Assembly: GCA_934085595.1 (NCBI GenBank)
Contig: CAKOHK010000006.1
Span: 26,906 to 90,905 of the forward strand
DNA from: an uncultured Bacilli bacterium
Lineage (GTDB): Bacteria; Bacillota_I; Bacilli_A; RF39; UBA660
DNA length: 64,000 nt
Direction of reading: 5' to 3'
Under the pieces are notes generated by a model, which searched no databases, was not told where the DNA came from, and saw only the letters and a list, made by a program, of their open reading frames with translations. Positions 26,345 to 36,500 of this stretch are shown here, piece by piece. Position numbers and translations under genes: made by a program. Numbering within the stretch: position 1 is the first letter of the stretch; every line of letters starts with the position of its first letter.

Positions 26345-26979
26345 AAAAGATATTAATTGCAATATTAACAGTTATATTATTTATACCTTATCTAAAAGCA
26401 GATTGTGACTATCAAAGTGAAGTTAGATTAGGAAAACTAGCAAGTTCAATAACATATGAATATAAATATGATAAAACACATAATAATTTCACATTAACTC
26501 TTTATAATGTAAGTGATGAATTATATATAACATACAATCAAAGAATAATAGCACCTACTGATGGTAAAGTTACAATAAATAATTTAAATCAAGGAACGTA
26601 TTTATCTTTACCAGTAGAAGCATTAAAAGGAAGCTGTAATGGTTCATTAATGACTTTATATATAATACTTCCATACTTTAATAAATACTATAATTCAGTA
26701 GAATGTAAAGATTATGTTGATAAATTAAAAATATGTACAGATGAATTCTTATCATATGAACCAAATGAAGAATTATTAACATCAAATATAAATAATTATT
26801 TAAATGGAATTAAAAATAATGAAATAAAAGATGATACAAATCAAACAATAACTATAGTAGATAAAGCAAAAAACTTCGCAAGTAAATGGGGTATAAAAAT
26901 AGGCTTATCACTAATAACAACAATATCATGTATAGTTTATTTTCAAGTAAAAATAAGAAAATTAAAACATGGACTATAA
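26341..26979 (+). CDS. Small anchored extracellular protein, sortase partner
   Basis: 212 aa starting at GTG 26341, with AAGGAGG upstream, overlapping the sortase stop (GTGA). Residues 1-20 form a signal peptide ending at KAD. The outside domain has four cysteines (CDYQS, GSCNG, VECKD, KICTD). A C-terminal helix (GIKIGLSLITTISCIVYFQV) and basic tail anchor it. The layout matches the 220-aa proteins at 27065 and 32800, and all three may share a fold, although sequence identity is low. No canonical sorting motif is seen. It is probably a membrane-side component of the same surface complex. Confidence 0.75.
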   Translation: MKKILIAILTVILFIPYLKADCDYQSEVRLGKLASSITYEYKYDKTHNNFTLTLYNVSDELYITYNQRIIAPTDGKVTINNLNQGTYLSLPVEALKGSCNGSLMTLYIILPYFNKYYNSVECKDYVDKLKICTDEFLSYEPNEELLTSNINNYLNGIKNNEIKDDTNQTITIVDKAKNFASKWGIKIGLSLITTISCIVYFQVKIRKLKHGL

Positions 26980-26980
26980 T
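26964..26980 (+). repeat. 17-bp direct repeat, left copy (end of the 26341 gene)
   Basis: AAAACATGGACTATAAT encodes the last codons (KHGL) and stop of the preceding gene. The same 17 bases recur without a gene at 32739-32755, directly before the second cassette. Confidence 0.85.
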
Positions 26981-27051
26981 AGATTTACTTTATAGACAAT
27001 ATTACAATTTTCTTTTTAATATTAATAGTTAAATAAAGTTAATATCTATAA

Positions 27052-27810
27052 TAAAGGAGTGTATATGAAGAAAATAAATAAAATAATGCTCATAATATTA
27101 GGAATGTTAATAACTGTTAATGTAAAGGCAGTATGTCAAGATAATAAAATAAATGATTGGGCAGAAAGTTTAGAAATAAAGTTTCAAGAAGTAAAAAATG
27201 AAGAATATCCATATTCATATTTATTAATGTTAAATAATCCAAGAGAAGATTTAAAAGTAATCGCAAAAGATACATATAGTAATGGAGAATATAATGTAGA
27301 ATATGATACAGACTTTAAAAACTATGTTATTGGAAGCGAAATACATTTTATAAAAAAAGAATATGAATTAAATATATATATGTCAGATAATGCATCTACT
27401 TGTGCAAAAGAATTAGTAAAAACTATTAAATATGCAGTACCAAAATATAATGAATATAATGATACATTATATTGTGAAGCTAATCCAGATGATAAAGAAT
27501 GTGGAGCATACACAGATACAACAAAGAATGATAAAATGGATGATAAAGTAAAAGACTATTATGATAAACAAATAGAAAAAGAAGAAATAAGAAATCTACC
27601 TACAGGACAAAAAGTATTAAGATATATATTAGAATATGCTCCATATGTACTAGTACCACTAGTTATCCTAGTAACAGTATATCTAATAGTAATAAAAGTT
27701 ATAAAGAAAAGAAGTGATGAAGAATGAGAAAATTAAAATACCTATTCTTTAGTACATTAGTATTACTAACAAGTATAAGTACTACATTAGCCATTACTTC
27801 ATCAGGACAA
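27052..27810 (+). repeat. 5' flank repeat of the tandem cassette, copy 1
   Basis: 759 bases appear identical to 32787-33545 as far as I compared. The repeat covers the ribosome-binding site, the whole 220-aa gene and the first ~29 codons (signal peptide) of the giant Cys-rich gene. Identity stops abruptly after GGACAA. Confidence 0.9.
27065..27727 (+). CDS. 220-aa anchored surface protein, cassette copy 1
   Basis: Translation starts at ATG 27065 with GGAG five bases upstream; an upstream GTG at 27059 overlaps that site. Residues 1-23 form a signal peptide (ending NVKAVC), followed by an outside domain with four cysteines (VCQD, STCAKE, LYCEAN, KECGA), an acidic linker with KNDKMDDKVKDYYDK, and a C-terminal helix plus basic tail. 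NLPTGQ immediately before the helix resembles a sorting signal but lacks one residue of LPxTG. Its product is identical to that of the 32800 gene. It overlaps the giant gene by ATGA, so the two are translated together. Confidence 0.8.
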   Translation: MKKINKIMLIILGMLITVNVKAVCQDNKINDWAESLEIKFQEVKNEEYPYSYLLMLNNPREDLKVIAKDTYSNGEYNVEYDTDFKNYVIGSEIHFIKKEYELNIYMSDNASTCAKELVKTIKYAVPKYNEYNDTLYCEANPDDKECGAYTDTTKNDKMDDKVKDYYDKQIEKEEIRNLPTGQKVLRYILEYAPYVLVPLVILVTVYLIVIKVIKKRSDEE

Positions 27811-30800
27811 GTTCCAAATAGTGAAAAAGAAACAATATATCCAAGAGGATACACTACATCATGTAGACCAACTAGTTCATCAAAAGATGCGATTTATAGC
27901 TCAGTTGGAGGAGTACTTAGTGGATATATAGAAAATTCAAATATATATTATGATTCTAAAGTTTCCGATGAACTATATACAGACGAAGTATATGCGGAAA
28001 GAGCATGTAATGAATATACAGGTTCAAGTGATAATAAAATCCACAATTATGTCTGTGATGGCACTAAACAAACTACTGGATATGCTTGCTACAAAGAAGG
28101 TAAAGTAACATTTGAAATAGATGGAAGAACCTATGAAAATATTGATGTTGATGGTGGAAGAATGTATCCCACAGAATCTGATTGTAGTTCAAACTGTTCA
28201 GGTACATGTAAACTTCAACAAGGATATAAATATATTTATGGAAAGCAAACACAAACTGGTGAACTAAAAAATGGGAAAATAATTAATGTTGAAGGTATGC
28301 AATATCTTACTAAAAGTGGTGGAAATGCGTTTTGTATTCAGCCTATTTATTCAATGGGGTGCAATCCTGATGGTAGTCCAAATTATTGCTTAGATAGTCA
28401 ATTTGATTTAAATACATGTAATAATGCTAAAGAATATAACAATGACTATAGATGTGGACTTGCACATATAGCACTTCATGCAACAGAAGTCTTTTCTAAG
28501 AACGATAATAAGTTAGATGATAGAGAATATGCAATAGCGGATATAGCGATGAGAATGTATGCGGCATATAAAGGAAAATTAAGAGGAACTGTTACATCAG
28601 GAGTACCAACAAAGCCAAAAGAGTATCTATATCAATATATATTCGCATTGACTGCTAAAAGAACAATAGCGGATTCCAATTATCAGAAAGATGGAATGAT
28701 ATGCAACTATGATGCGAATAATATAGGAGTATTATGTACGAATAATAATAACACTTTATACAAAGAAGCACTTAAATTATTTATTAATGCTTATAATGCT
28801 AATAAACTAGATGCTAGCGGAAATAAAGTACCGGATTTAATAACAAAAAAGATAGATAATTCAACAGAAGAAATTGAAATAACAAAACCGTGTGAACCTG
28901 GTGAAAATGGATGTAAAATAAAAGTGACTCTTGTAACTGCCGATGGAAAAGTAGTAGACGAAGATGACAATGTAACATGTTCAAAAAATATATGTACAGC
29001 AAAAATATCAGGAGAAAAAACCTGTGTAATCAAAGGTGGACAATCTTATCAAATAAGAGTACAAATAAGTAATTTTACTGCAGAAGGTTCGATGAAAATA
29101 TATCACGATTGTAAACATCCAAATAGTAATCAAATAATGTTCGTATTTGATGCGAAAGGAACCGAAACAGTTGATACATTTGAAAAGAAATACGAAATAA
29201 ATGCAGTCTGTGAAGATACAACTTGTGATAATAAATCATTACAGACAAAAGTAACAAAAACAAATGCAAGTGGAACAAGTAACAATATCACATCATGTGA
29301 TGGATATAGTGAAAATGCATATGGAAAAACGACAAAAGAAATTAATAGCAAATATTATGGAAAAGGAAATTATGATGGTTATGACAAAATAACTATCGCA
29401 GAACCTTCCCTTAAAGATATTTTAAATAATTGTGATAAAAGTTATTTTAGACAAACAAAATATGATCAGGGTGGTGGAGGATATTGTGAAGTTTACTGCC
29501 GTAAAGAAACTGTAATTTATATGGCAGATAAAACAAAAGTGTTCTCTGGAATGCAATTTCAGTATAAATTAGAAGAAAAAATACCAAATAGTAAAACGAC
29601 AGATAATCATATAACTTCAATTGTTCAAGTAAAGCAAGAATGTGCATCAGTAATTCATTTTGATGAATGGTATGCAAAATTAGAAGAATTATTAAAAAAT
29701 GTTGCAAATGCATGGAACGATTGGAAACATTATGAAGCAATGTATCTTCAAGAAATAGATAAATCTACGGATTATCCAGAGATCACATGGTATGACCCTC
29801 CTTGTACAGCTAACTGTGATGCTTTAAGTGGAAGCAAAACAATGAAAGATGCATGTAATGCTACAAAAGATTTAGAGGGAGAGTTCTCAACAGGTGGTCA
29901 AAAAATTAAAATAGAAGAAGCATGTAAAAATAGAGTAACATATGACCAGTCGACCGGAAGTGTTTGTAATCCAGGATGTACATACATTATTAGTTGGTTG
30001 CAAAAAAATACCGAACATAACACATACACATATAATAATGGTGGTTCATTATCTAAAAAAGTAGATAAAAGTTCCGAAATAGATGGTAATTATGGAGGCT
30101 CAAGATTGAGCTGTACATATAATAGCGGAACATATAATTATACTTATAGTAGAGACAAAGACGGATCAATTTCATCTGGTTCAGGTGTGTTAGAAACAGG
30201 ATTAACTCGTCCATCTAATAGAATTGAGTCATTAAACTATAAAAGTTTCTTAGGAAACGATCCGGATTATTACTATGGATACTCTAAAGAGCAATGTGAG
30301 AATGATGCAGCAAATAGTCTTGGACAAGCTCAATCACTAGCTGCATCAAGAGCATCTGCAGGAGACTATAATTATTGTGCAGATGTTAAGATATGCAAAA
30401 GAATGGTAAATAAAAAATTAGTGCAATATGAATGTGGATGTAACAGGTATACATGGCAAATTACTTCAATATCATCAACAACATATAATAGAGGAACGTG
30501 CTCATATACTAGTGGTGGAACTTGCTCTCAAGGTAAAAATGCTGATCCTGACAAAGTAAAAAACGCAACACTTGCTAAAAGAAGTGCATATTTAGCAGCA
30601 CAAGCAGCAGTACAACAACATTTAAAATATATTCAAAATTGTAACTTATATGGTGCAAATGATTGGGTACATGTTGATTCAGCAATAAAAGATTATGTTT
30701 TAACTCTCGGAAGTACAGGATACCCTAGAGAATCTTCTGGAACTGGTGGATCTGGTGGATCTGGTGGCGGAGGTACTGGAAGTGGAGGAGATGGCACAGG

Positions 30801-32127
30801 CGGAGGTGGAAACACCGGAGGCGGTGGTGGAGATACAATATATATAACTAAACCTGGTCAGGAACAAACGGCAGCTATGCCTGGATATGAAAATTTAAAA
30901 GCCACAAACGCTTTATCAACTACTAGCAAATATGCAACAATAAAATTAGCAACTGATAGTTCGTTGAGTACAATAATAAAGAAAAATATATTATCAGATG
31001 CGAGTTGTCTAAGAACTGGAACATGTCCAGAATTAGATGTGGAATATGATGATATAGCTTACGGAAACACACAAAGATATGATAGAACTGCTCATGTAGT
31101 AGATTCAGAAGATTTACCTAATAAATATTGTAAAGACGAAAAAGGACAAGACTGTGAATACAGTTACTCAGATATAGAAAAATGGGTTCCACTAATAGTT
31201 TGCGATAACAGCTCTGAAAAAGAAATAAACAAATATTGCTATATACCAAGTGATACAAAAGTACCAACAGCAAGAAGAGCCTATTTTACAACAACAACAG
31301 AACTTATGTATTATAGACCAAATGAATATTATACAGAAAATCATACTGGAAAAGTAATTGAAGTTAAAAGTAATACAAGGGTTGATTCAAATAAATATGC
31401 AATGCTTGGTAAAAACGTATATCCTATATCTAACGTAGATACTGGAATATACGGAATTAGATATCATTTTATAGGAATTGGTAGTGGAAAGTTCTATAAC
31501 ATTTCTAAAAACAATAACACAGGATTAAAACTTAACAATTTTGATTATACATGTGCATATGAAGCGTATAATAACTCAAATAAATATGACTGTGATGGAA
31601 GCAGTTGCAATGGAAATGATAATACATGTGTAAGAGTAACTGAAACGGCTCCAAATCTATCAACAACAAAATGGGATAAATTAACAGATAAAAAGAGTTA
31701 TGGATTTATGTTCAAAAATACTGAACTATCAGATATTTTCAAAAATGAAAATAGAAAAATAGGAAATAACTGGAATAATGAAAAAGCTCAAATAGCAAAA
31801 CAAGAAATAGAAGAGTCGGCAACTGATATTTATACAAATAGTGAAAGATTAATGTTAAGTGTAACATTGTCAACAGATGCAATTAAGAAAATTAGAGAAT
31901 ATAACGAATCAAGAGAAACAAATGCAGGAGGATATACAGATGATTCACTAATTAGTTGTGAACTTGCAAACGCTATAGATGGAGATGGAAAAGTGTTCAA
32001 AAACTGTAGAAGTGCATTTATAGATGAAATAAGTACAGGAAGTGGGGTACTTGGAATAAAATCAAATAGTGAAATTATAAGGGGAGGAAAAGAAATAGGA
32101 AGTAGTAGCAAAGGAGGCAATAATTAG
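27724..32127 (+). CDS. Giant Cys-rich secreted protein, cassette copy 1
   Basis: 1467 aa. The signal peptide spans residues 1-23 (ending TTLA), followed by dozens of cysteines, many as CxxxC pairs. Around residues 202-275, GNAFCIQP and EYAIADIAMRMYAAYKGK resemble the Cys and Gln blocks of thioester adhesin domains, with Asp at the Gln position. A repeated beta domain with CEPGENGCKIKV, a segment GYCEVYCRKETVIYMADKTK, and a Gly/Ser/Thr linker (about residues 1004-1037) follow, then a C-terminal region shared with copy 2. There is no C-terminal anchor or LPxTG, so attachment must come from a partner. It is probably an adhesin or matrix-like protein stabilised by disulfides. No known family is recognised. 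Confidence 0.75.
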   Translation: MRKLKYLFFSTLVLLTSISTTLAITSSGQVPNSEKETIYPRGYTTSCRPTSSSKDAIYSSVGGVLSGYIENSNIYYDSKVSDELYTDEVYAERACNEYTGSSDNKIHNYVCDGTKQTTGYACYKEGKVTFEIDGRTYENIDVDGGRMYPTESDCSSNCSGTCKLQQGYKYIYGKQTQTGELKNGKIINVEGMQYLTKSGGNAFCIQPIYSMGCNPDGSPNYCLDSQFDLNTCNNAKEYNNDYRCGLAHIALHATEVFSKNDNKLDDREYAIADIAMRMYAAYKGKLRGTVTSGVPTKPKEYLYQYIFALTAKRTIADSNYQKDGMICNYDANNIGVLCTNNNNTLYKEALKLFINAYNANKLDASGNKVPDLITKKIDNSTEEIEITKPCEPGENGCKIKVTLVTADGKVVDEDDNVTCSKNICTAKISGEKTCVIKGGQSYQIRVQISNFTAEGSMKIYHDCKHPNSNQIMFVFDAKGTETVDTFEKKYEINAVCEDTTCDNKSLQTKVTKTNASGTSNNITSCDGYSENAYGKTTKEINSKYYGKGNYDGYDKITIAEPSLKDILNNCDKSYFRQTKYDQGGGGYCEVYCRKETVIYMADKTKVFSGMQFQYKLEEKIPNSKTTDNHITSIVQVKQECASVIHFDEWYAKLEELLKNVANAWNDWKHYEAMYLQEIDKSTDYPEITWYDPPCTANCDALSGSKTMKDACNATKDLEGEFSTGGQKIKIEEACKNRVTYDQSTGSVCNPGCTYIISWLQKNTEHNTYTYNNGGSLSKKVDKSSEIDGNYGGSRLSCTYNSGTYNYTYSRDKDGSISSGSGVLETGLTRPSNRIESLNYKSFLGNDPDYYYGYSKEQCENDAANSLGQAQSLAASRASAGDYNYCADVKICKRMVNKKLVQYECGCNRYTWQITSISSTTYNRGTCSYTSGGTCSQGKNADPDKVKNATLAKRSAYLAAQAAVQQHLKYIQNCNLYGANDWVHVDSAIKDYVLTLGSTGYPRESSGTGGSGGSGGGGTGSGGDGTGGGGNTGGGGGDTIYITKPGQEQTAAMPGYENLKATNALSTTSKYATIKLATDSSLSTIIKKNILSDASCLRTGTCPELDVEYDDIAYGNTQRYDRTAHVVDSEDLPNKYCKDEKGQDCEYSYSDIEKWVPLIVCDNSSEKEINKYCYIPSDTKVPTARRAYFTTTTELMYYRPNEYYTENHTGKVIEVKSNTRVDSNKYAMLGKNVYPISNVDTGIYGIRYHFIGIGSGKFYNISKNNNTGLKLNNFDYTCAYEAYNNSNKYDCDGSSCNGNDNTCVRVTETAPNLSTTKWDKLTDKKSYGFMFKNTELSDIFKNENRKIGNNWNNEKAQIAKQEIEESATDIYTNSERLMLSVTLSTDAIKKIREYNESRETNAGGYTDDSLISCELANAIDGDGKVFKNCRSAFIDEISTGSGVLGIKSNSEIIRGGKEIGSSSKGGNN

Positions 32128-32402
32128 ATGAAAGAATCAATATGGGGCTATATGATATTAGCACTAGGAATAGTAATAATAGTAGTATTACTATTGGTAC
32201 AAAGAGTAACAACAACAGGAGAAGAAGATTACTACCTAGTAAGAGAAATATTAGAGTCCTCAATGATAGACGCAATAGATTATGGTTCTTATAGATTATC
32301 AGGAAGAATAGTAATGTCAGCAGAAAAGTTTGAAGAAGTATTTATAAGAAGATTCGCAGAAAGTGTAACGAATAATAGAGAATATAAATTAGAGTTCTAT
32401 GA
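31702..32402 (+). repeat. 3' flank repeat of the tandem cassette, copy 1
   Basis: 701 bases appear identical to 37338-38038 as far as I compared. The repeat spans the end of the giant gene and most of the 159-aa gene. The next ~200 bases stay near-identical. Confidence 0.9.
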
Positions 32403-32607
32403 AATCTATGAAGACCCTCCAAAAGCAACAGTAAGAGTAAGGACAGCAAGTGGAGATTATAGTGTAAACTCTGATACATTAAATGTAAGTATAGATACAC
32501 TATTAAGTGGAATATTAGAAACAAAAGATACAAGAACATGCGATGATGTACCAGAAGATACAGATACTGCTCCAACAATACCAGTACTTCCAGTATTTGG
32601 AAATTAA
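32128..32607 (+). CDS. 159-aa pilin-like/DUF5411-like protein, cassette copy 1
   Basis: An N-terminal helix right after MKESIWGY (about residues 8-24) is followed by GEEDYYLVREILESSMIDAI, a layout like TadE or other pseudopilin-type proteins. The rest is a compact domain (SAEKFEEVFIRRFAESVTNN) and a Pro-rich end, TIPVLPVFGN. No second helix and only one Cys. The ATG follows the giant gene's stop directly, with GGAGG upstream. The family wording recalls DUF5411, found in related uncultured Bacilli, whose role is unknown. It probably serves as a membrane base for the giant protein. Confidence 0.75.
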   Translation: MKESIWGYMILALGIVIIVVLLLVQRVTTTGEEDYYLVREILESSMIDAIDYGSYRLSGRIVMSAEKFEEVFIRRFAESVTNNREYKLEFYEIYEDPPKATVRVRTASGDYSVNSDTLNVSIDTLLSGILETKDTRTCDDVPEDTDTAPTIPVLPVFGN

Positions 32608-32611
32608 ACTT

Positions 32612-32653
32612 AAAAGAACTATTAAGGAATAAGATATTTATAGTTCTTTTTTT
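32612..32653 (+). terminator. Terminator of cassette copy 1
   Basis: AAAAGAACTAT (32612-32622) pairs with ATAGTTCTTTT (from 32640), followed by more T. Confidence 0.8.
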
Positions 32654-32738
32654 ATAGTAAAACTTAATAACTGTTTATAAAGTTAAAGCCTTAAAACATT
32701 AAAATAAGTATGAAAATGTACAAATTTTATTTTCAAAT

Positions 32739-32755
32739 AAAACATGGACTATAAT
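32739..32755 (+). repeat. 17-bp direct repeat, right copy (duplication scar)
   Basis: AAAACATGGACTATAAT without a coding context, preceded by TTTTATTTTCAAATAAAA, itself similar to the sequence before the left copy. It marks a remnant of the 3' end of the 26341-type gene in front of cassette 2. Confidence 0.8.
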
Positions 32756-32786
32756 TTATAAAAATGATATACTTATTTTATAAAAG

Positions 32787-33545
32787 TAAAGGAGTGTATA
32801 TGAAGAAAATAAATAAAATAATGCTCATAATATTAGGAATGTTAATAACTGTTAATGTAAAGGCAGTATGTCAAGATAATAAAATAAATGATTGGGCAGA
32901 AAGTTTAGAAATAAAGTTTCAAGAAGTAAAAAATGAAGAATATCCATATTCATATTTATTAATGTTAAATAATCCAAGAGAAGATTTAAAAGTAATCGCA
33001 AAAGATACATATAGTAATGGAGAATATAATGTAGAATATGATACAGACTTTAAAAACTATGTTATTGGAAGCGAAATACATTTTATAAAAAAAGAATATG
33101 AATTAAATATATATATGTCAGATAATGCATCTACTTGTGCAAAAGAATTAGTAAAAACTATTAAATATGCAGTACCAAAATATAATGAATATAATGATAC
33201 ATTATATTGTGAAGCTAATCCAGATGATAAAGAATGTGGAGCATACACAGATACAACAAAGAATGATAAAATGGATGATAAAGTAAAAGACTATTATGAT
33301 AAACAAATAGAAAAAGAAGAAATAAGAAATCTACCTACAGGACAAAAAGTATTAAGATATATATTAGAATATGCTCCATATGTACTAGTACCACTAGTTA
33401 TCCTAGTAACAGTATATCTAATAGTAATAAAAGTTATAAAGAAAAGAAGTGATGAAGAATGAGAAAATTAAAATACCTATTCTTTAGTACATTAGTATTA
33501 CTAACAAGTATAAGTACTACATTAGCCATTACTTCATCAGGACAA
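32787..33545 (+). repeat. 5' flank repeat of the tandem cassette, copy 2
   Basis: Apparently identical to 27052-27810 (759 bases; offset 5735). It holds the 220-aa gene and the giant gene's signal peptide. Confidence 0.9.
32800..33462 (+). CDS. 220-aa anchored surface protein, cassette copy 2
   Basis: Its protein is identical to that of the 27065 gene: signal peptide, four-Cys outside domain, NLPTGQ and a C-terminal anchor. The ATG at 32800 has the same GGAG site. Identity extends to the silent positions I compared, which implies a very recent duplication or ongoing gene conversion. Translation overlaps the second giant gene by ATGA. Which giant protein it partners cannot be told, since both cassettes supply the same product. 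Confidence 0.8.
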   Translation: MKKINKIMLIILGMLITVNVKAVCQDNKINDWAESLEIKFQEVKNEEYPYSYLLMLNNPREDLKVIAKDTYSNGEYNVEYDTDFKNYVIGSEIHFIKKEYELNIYMSDNASTCAKELVKTIKYAVPKYNEYNDTLYCEANPDDKECGAYTDTTKNDKMDDKVKDYYDKQIEKEEIRNLPTGQKVLRYILEYAPYVLVPLVILVTVYLIVIKVIKKRSDEE

Positions 33546-36500
33546 ATACCATCAAATCAAAAAGAGTTTATATGGTATAAAGGAAAAAGCTGTGCTCCAG
33601 GTTCAGAAGTAAAATATGGTCCAGTATCAGGTTATTATAGTGCTTTTTCTTCAGATAGTAAGAAATCTTATACATATTACACATCACCAACTATATATAC
33701 TGATGAAGCATATGCTACAAAAGGATGTGAATACTTTACATCACAAAGTAAAAATAAAGATAAAAATTATTTATGTACAGGGACTAAACAAACATCAGGA
33801 TATGCTTGTTACAAAGAAGGAAAAGTAACATTTGAAATAGATGGAAGAACATACGAAAATATTAATGTTGATGGTGGAAGAATGTACACTAGTGAATCAG
33901 AATGTGCTGATAACTGTAGCGGAACATGTAAAGTTCAAAAAGCATATGGATTTGAATATGCAACAGAAATAGACACAGGAACAACTACTAACGGTGAAAT
34001 AGCGCCTCTTTATGGAGATGTATACTCAACAGCAAATGGTAACCCTGCATTTTGTATACAACCAGCAGCAAGAATGAGTTGTTATGGAGATAATAGTGCC
34101 CAATATTGTTTAAACAGTACTTTCGATTTAACAACATGTAATACAGCAAATGGATATAAATCTGATTATAGATGTGGTCTTGCAAATATAGCACTTCATG
34201 CAACAAAATTAAAAAATAATGACAATGCATTAAACGATGAAGAATATGCTATCGCAGATATTGCAATGAGAATGTATGCAGCATATAAAGGAAAATTAAG
34301 AGGAACTGAATACGCATCAGTGCCAACAGAATCAGCATTCAATGAAAGCGGATTAAAAAAGAATGTGTTTATGGGTAAATATCTATTTGGATTAACAGCC
34401 AAAAGAGTAGACCAAGATGGTAATTATTTAAATAATGGACTTAAATGTAATACAGATACAAGAAACATAGGAATTATGTGTAACTGTGATCCAAAAACAG
34501 GAAGCTGTCAATATAATCAAACTACATACTTAGAAGCATTAAAATTATTTAAAATGGCACTTGATACAAATACACTAGATAGTGAAGGAAACAAAGTACC
34601 AGACTTAATTACAAAAAATATAGATAACACAACAAGTGAAATAGAAATAACTAAACCATGTGAGCCAGGAGAAGACGGATGTAAAATAAAAATAAGTCTT
34701 GTAACTGCTGATGGAAAAGTAGTAGACGAAGATGACAATGTAACATGTTCAAAAAATATATGTACAGCAAAAATAACTGGTGAAAAAACATGTATTGAAA
34801 AAAGTCAAAAGTATAGCGTAAAAGTTGAAATATCTAATATAAAGTTTGATGGAGAAATTAAAGAATACCATCACTGTACTTATCCAAACGATAGACAAAT
34901 AATGATGGTTCTAGATATAGCGGCACAGGAAGTAACAGATAACTTTACTAAAACTTATGAAGTTAAAACAACATGTGATTCATGTGTTAATAATTCTTCT
35001 GATATGAAAACAACAATAACATCAGAAAATGCTAATGGAACTAAAAATAAATCATTAACAGCATGTGACGGAAATAAAAATTATGGTGAAGGTGACTACG
35101 ATGGATATGACAAAATAACAATCGCTGAACCATCAATGGATTCTATACTTAAAAGTTGTGATAAAGAATCATTTAGAGAGAGTGAGTTTGAAATAAATAC
35201 TGGAGGATATTGTCAAATATATTGTAGAAAAGAAACTGTAATATATTTAGCAGATAAAACAAAAGTATTCTCAGGAATGCAATTCCAATATAAATTAGAA
35301 GAGAAAGTACCTAATAGTAAAAAAACAGATAATCATATATCATCAATAGTACAAGTTAAAAAAGAATGTACATCTGTTATAAATTATCAAAAGTTTGAAT
35401 CAGAATTAGAAGCAAAATTAAAACAAGTAGCAAATGCTTGGACTGAATATAAAAAATGGGAAGCTCTTAGATATGCTGAGTCATATGCAGATGATTCAAG
35501 TTATCCAAAAGTAGCATCTTATAAACCACAATGTAGCGCAAACTGTGATATAGGTGACAATCAAACTGTAAATAAAGCATGTCAAGAAGTAAGTGGAGAA
35601 GGTGCATTTATATTAGAATGGACAAGTGGAAAAATTGCTGGTACTAAAGGCTATGGCGCTAATGCATGGTGTGGTTCAGTACCTCAAACAGATATAGATT
35701 CAGGCGGTGTGTGTAATCCAGGATGTCACTTTAAATTAAGATGGTATAAAAACGGAAATACAAAATATCAACAATTTACATATAGTGGAAACGGAAACGG
35801 AAGTAATTCAGGAAAAGAAGCATCAGCACAAGATGGAGAACTATATGGAATATCTAATAGAACATGTATAGCAAGAGACGGAGGATATAACTATAAAACC
35901 ATTGATAATGGTGGTGGAAAGTGTTCATGTGCATCATCCGGAACAGTAAATGGATTTACAGAAGTTATGTCATTGGATAATCCATACACTAAAGCAAAAT
36001 GTAATGCAGATTATAAAGACAAAAAAGGTTTTTCTGCACCAAGTAATAGTTGTTCATATCAATCAGGAACAGAAAAGTATGAATGTGGAACCATTAGAAG
36101 ACCTAAGTCATGTATTAGAGCTGTGTATACAACTAAAACATGTGAAGGTTCATTTACAGGTTATGCATCAAGTTCATGTAATTTTACATCAACAGGATCT
36201 TGTACACCGGGTAAAGATGGTGATCCACAATATGTAGCTAAACATTTAGTTGAAGCAGCGGAAAAATATTATTCACTACAAAATGAAGTATTACAAATGC
36301 TTAAAAACTTAGAAAACTGTAATTTCTATGGTAATGATTGGATTGCAGGAGAACCAAGCTTTAAATCATATGAATTAAGTCTTACAAAAGGTGGAACTCG
36401 TGGTCTAGTATCAACTGCACAAGCAATATTAAACGCAGGAAAAGTAGTTGAAGGAAATTATGGTGAAGGTGGAGGCGGTGGCGGAGAAGTCATTAGTATT

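Noticed and set aside
27065..27727. Canonical LPxTG sorting signal in the 220-aa proteins
   Set aside because: The motif is NLPTG, one residue short; kept only as a weak resemblance.
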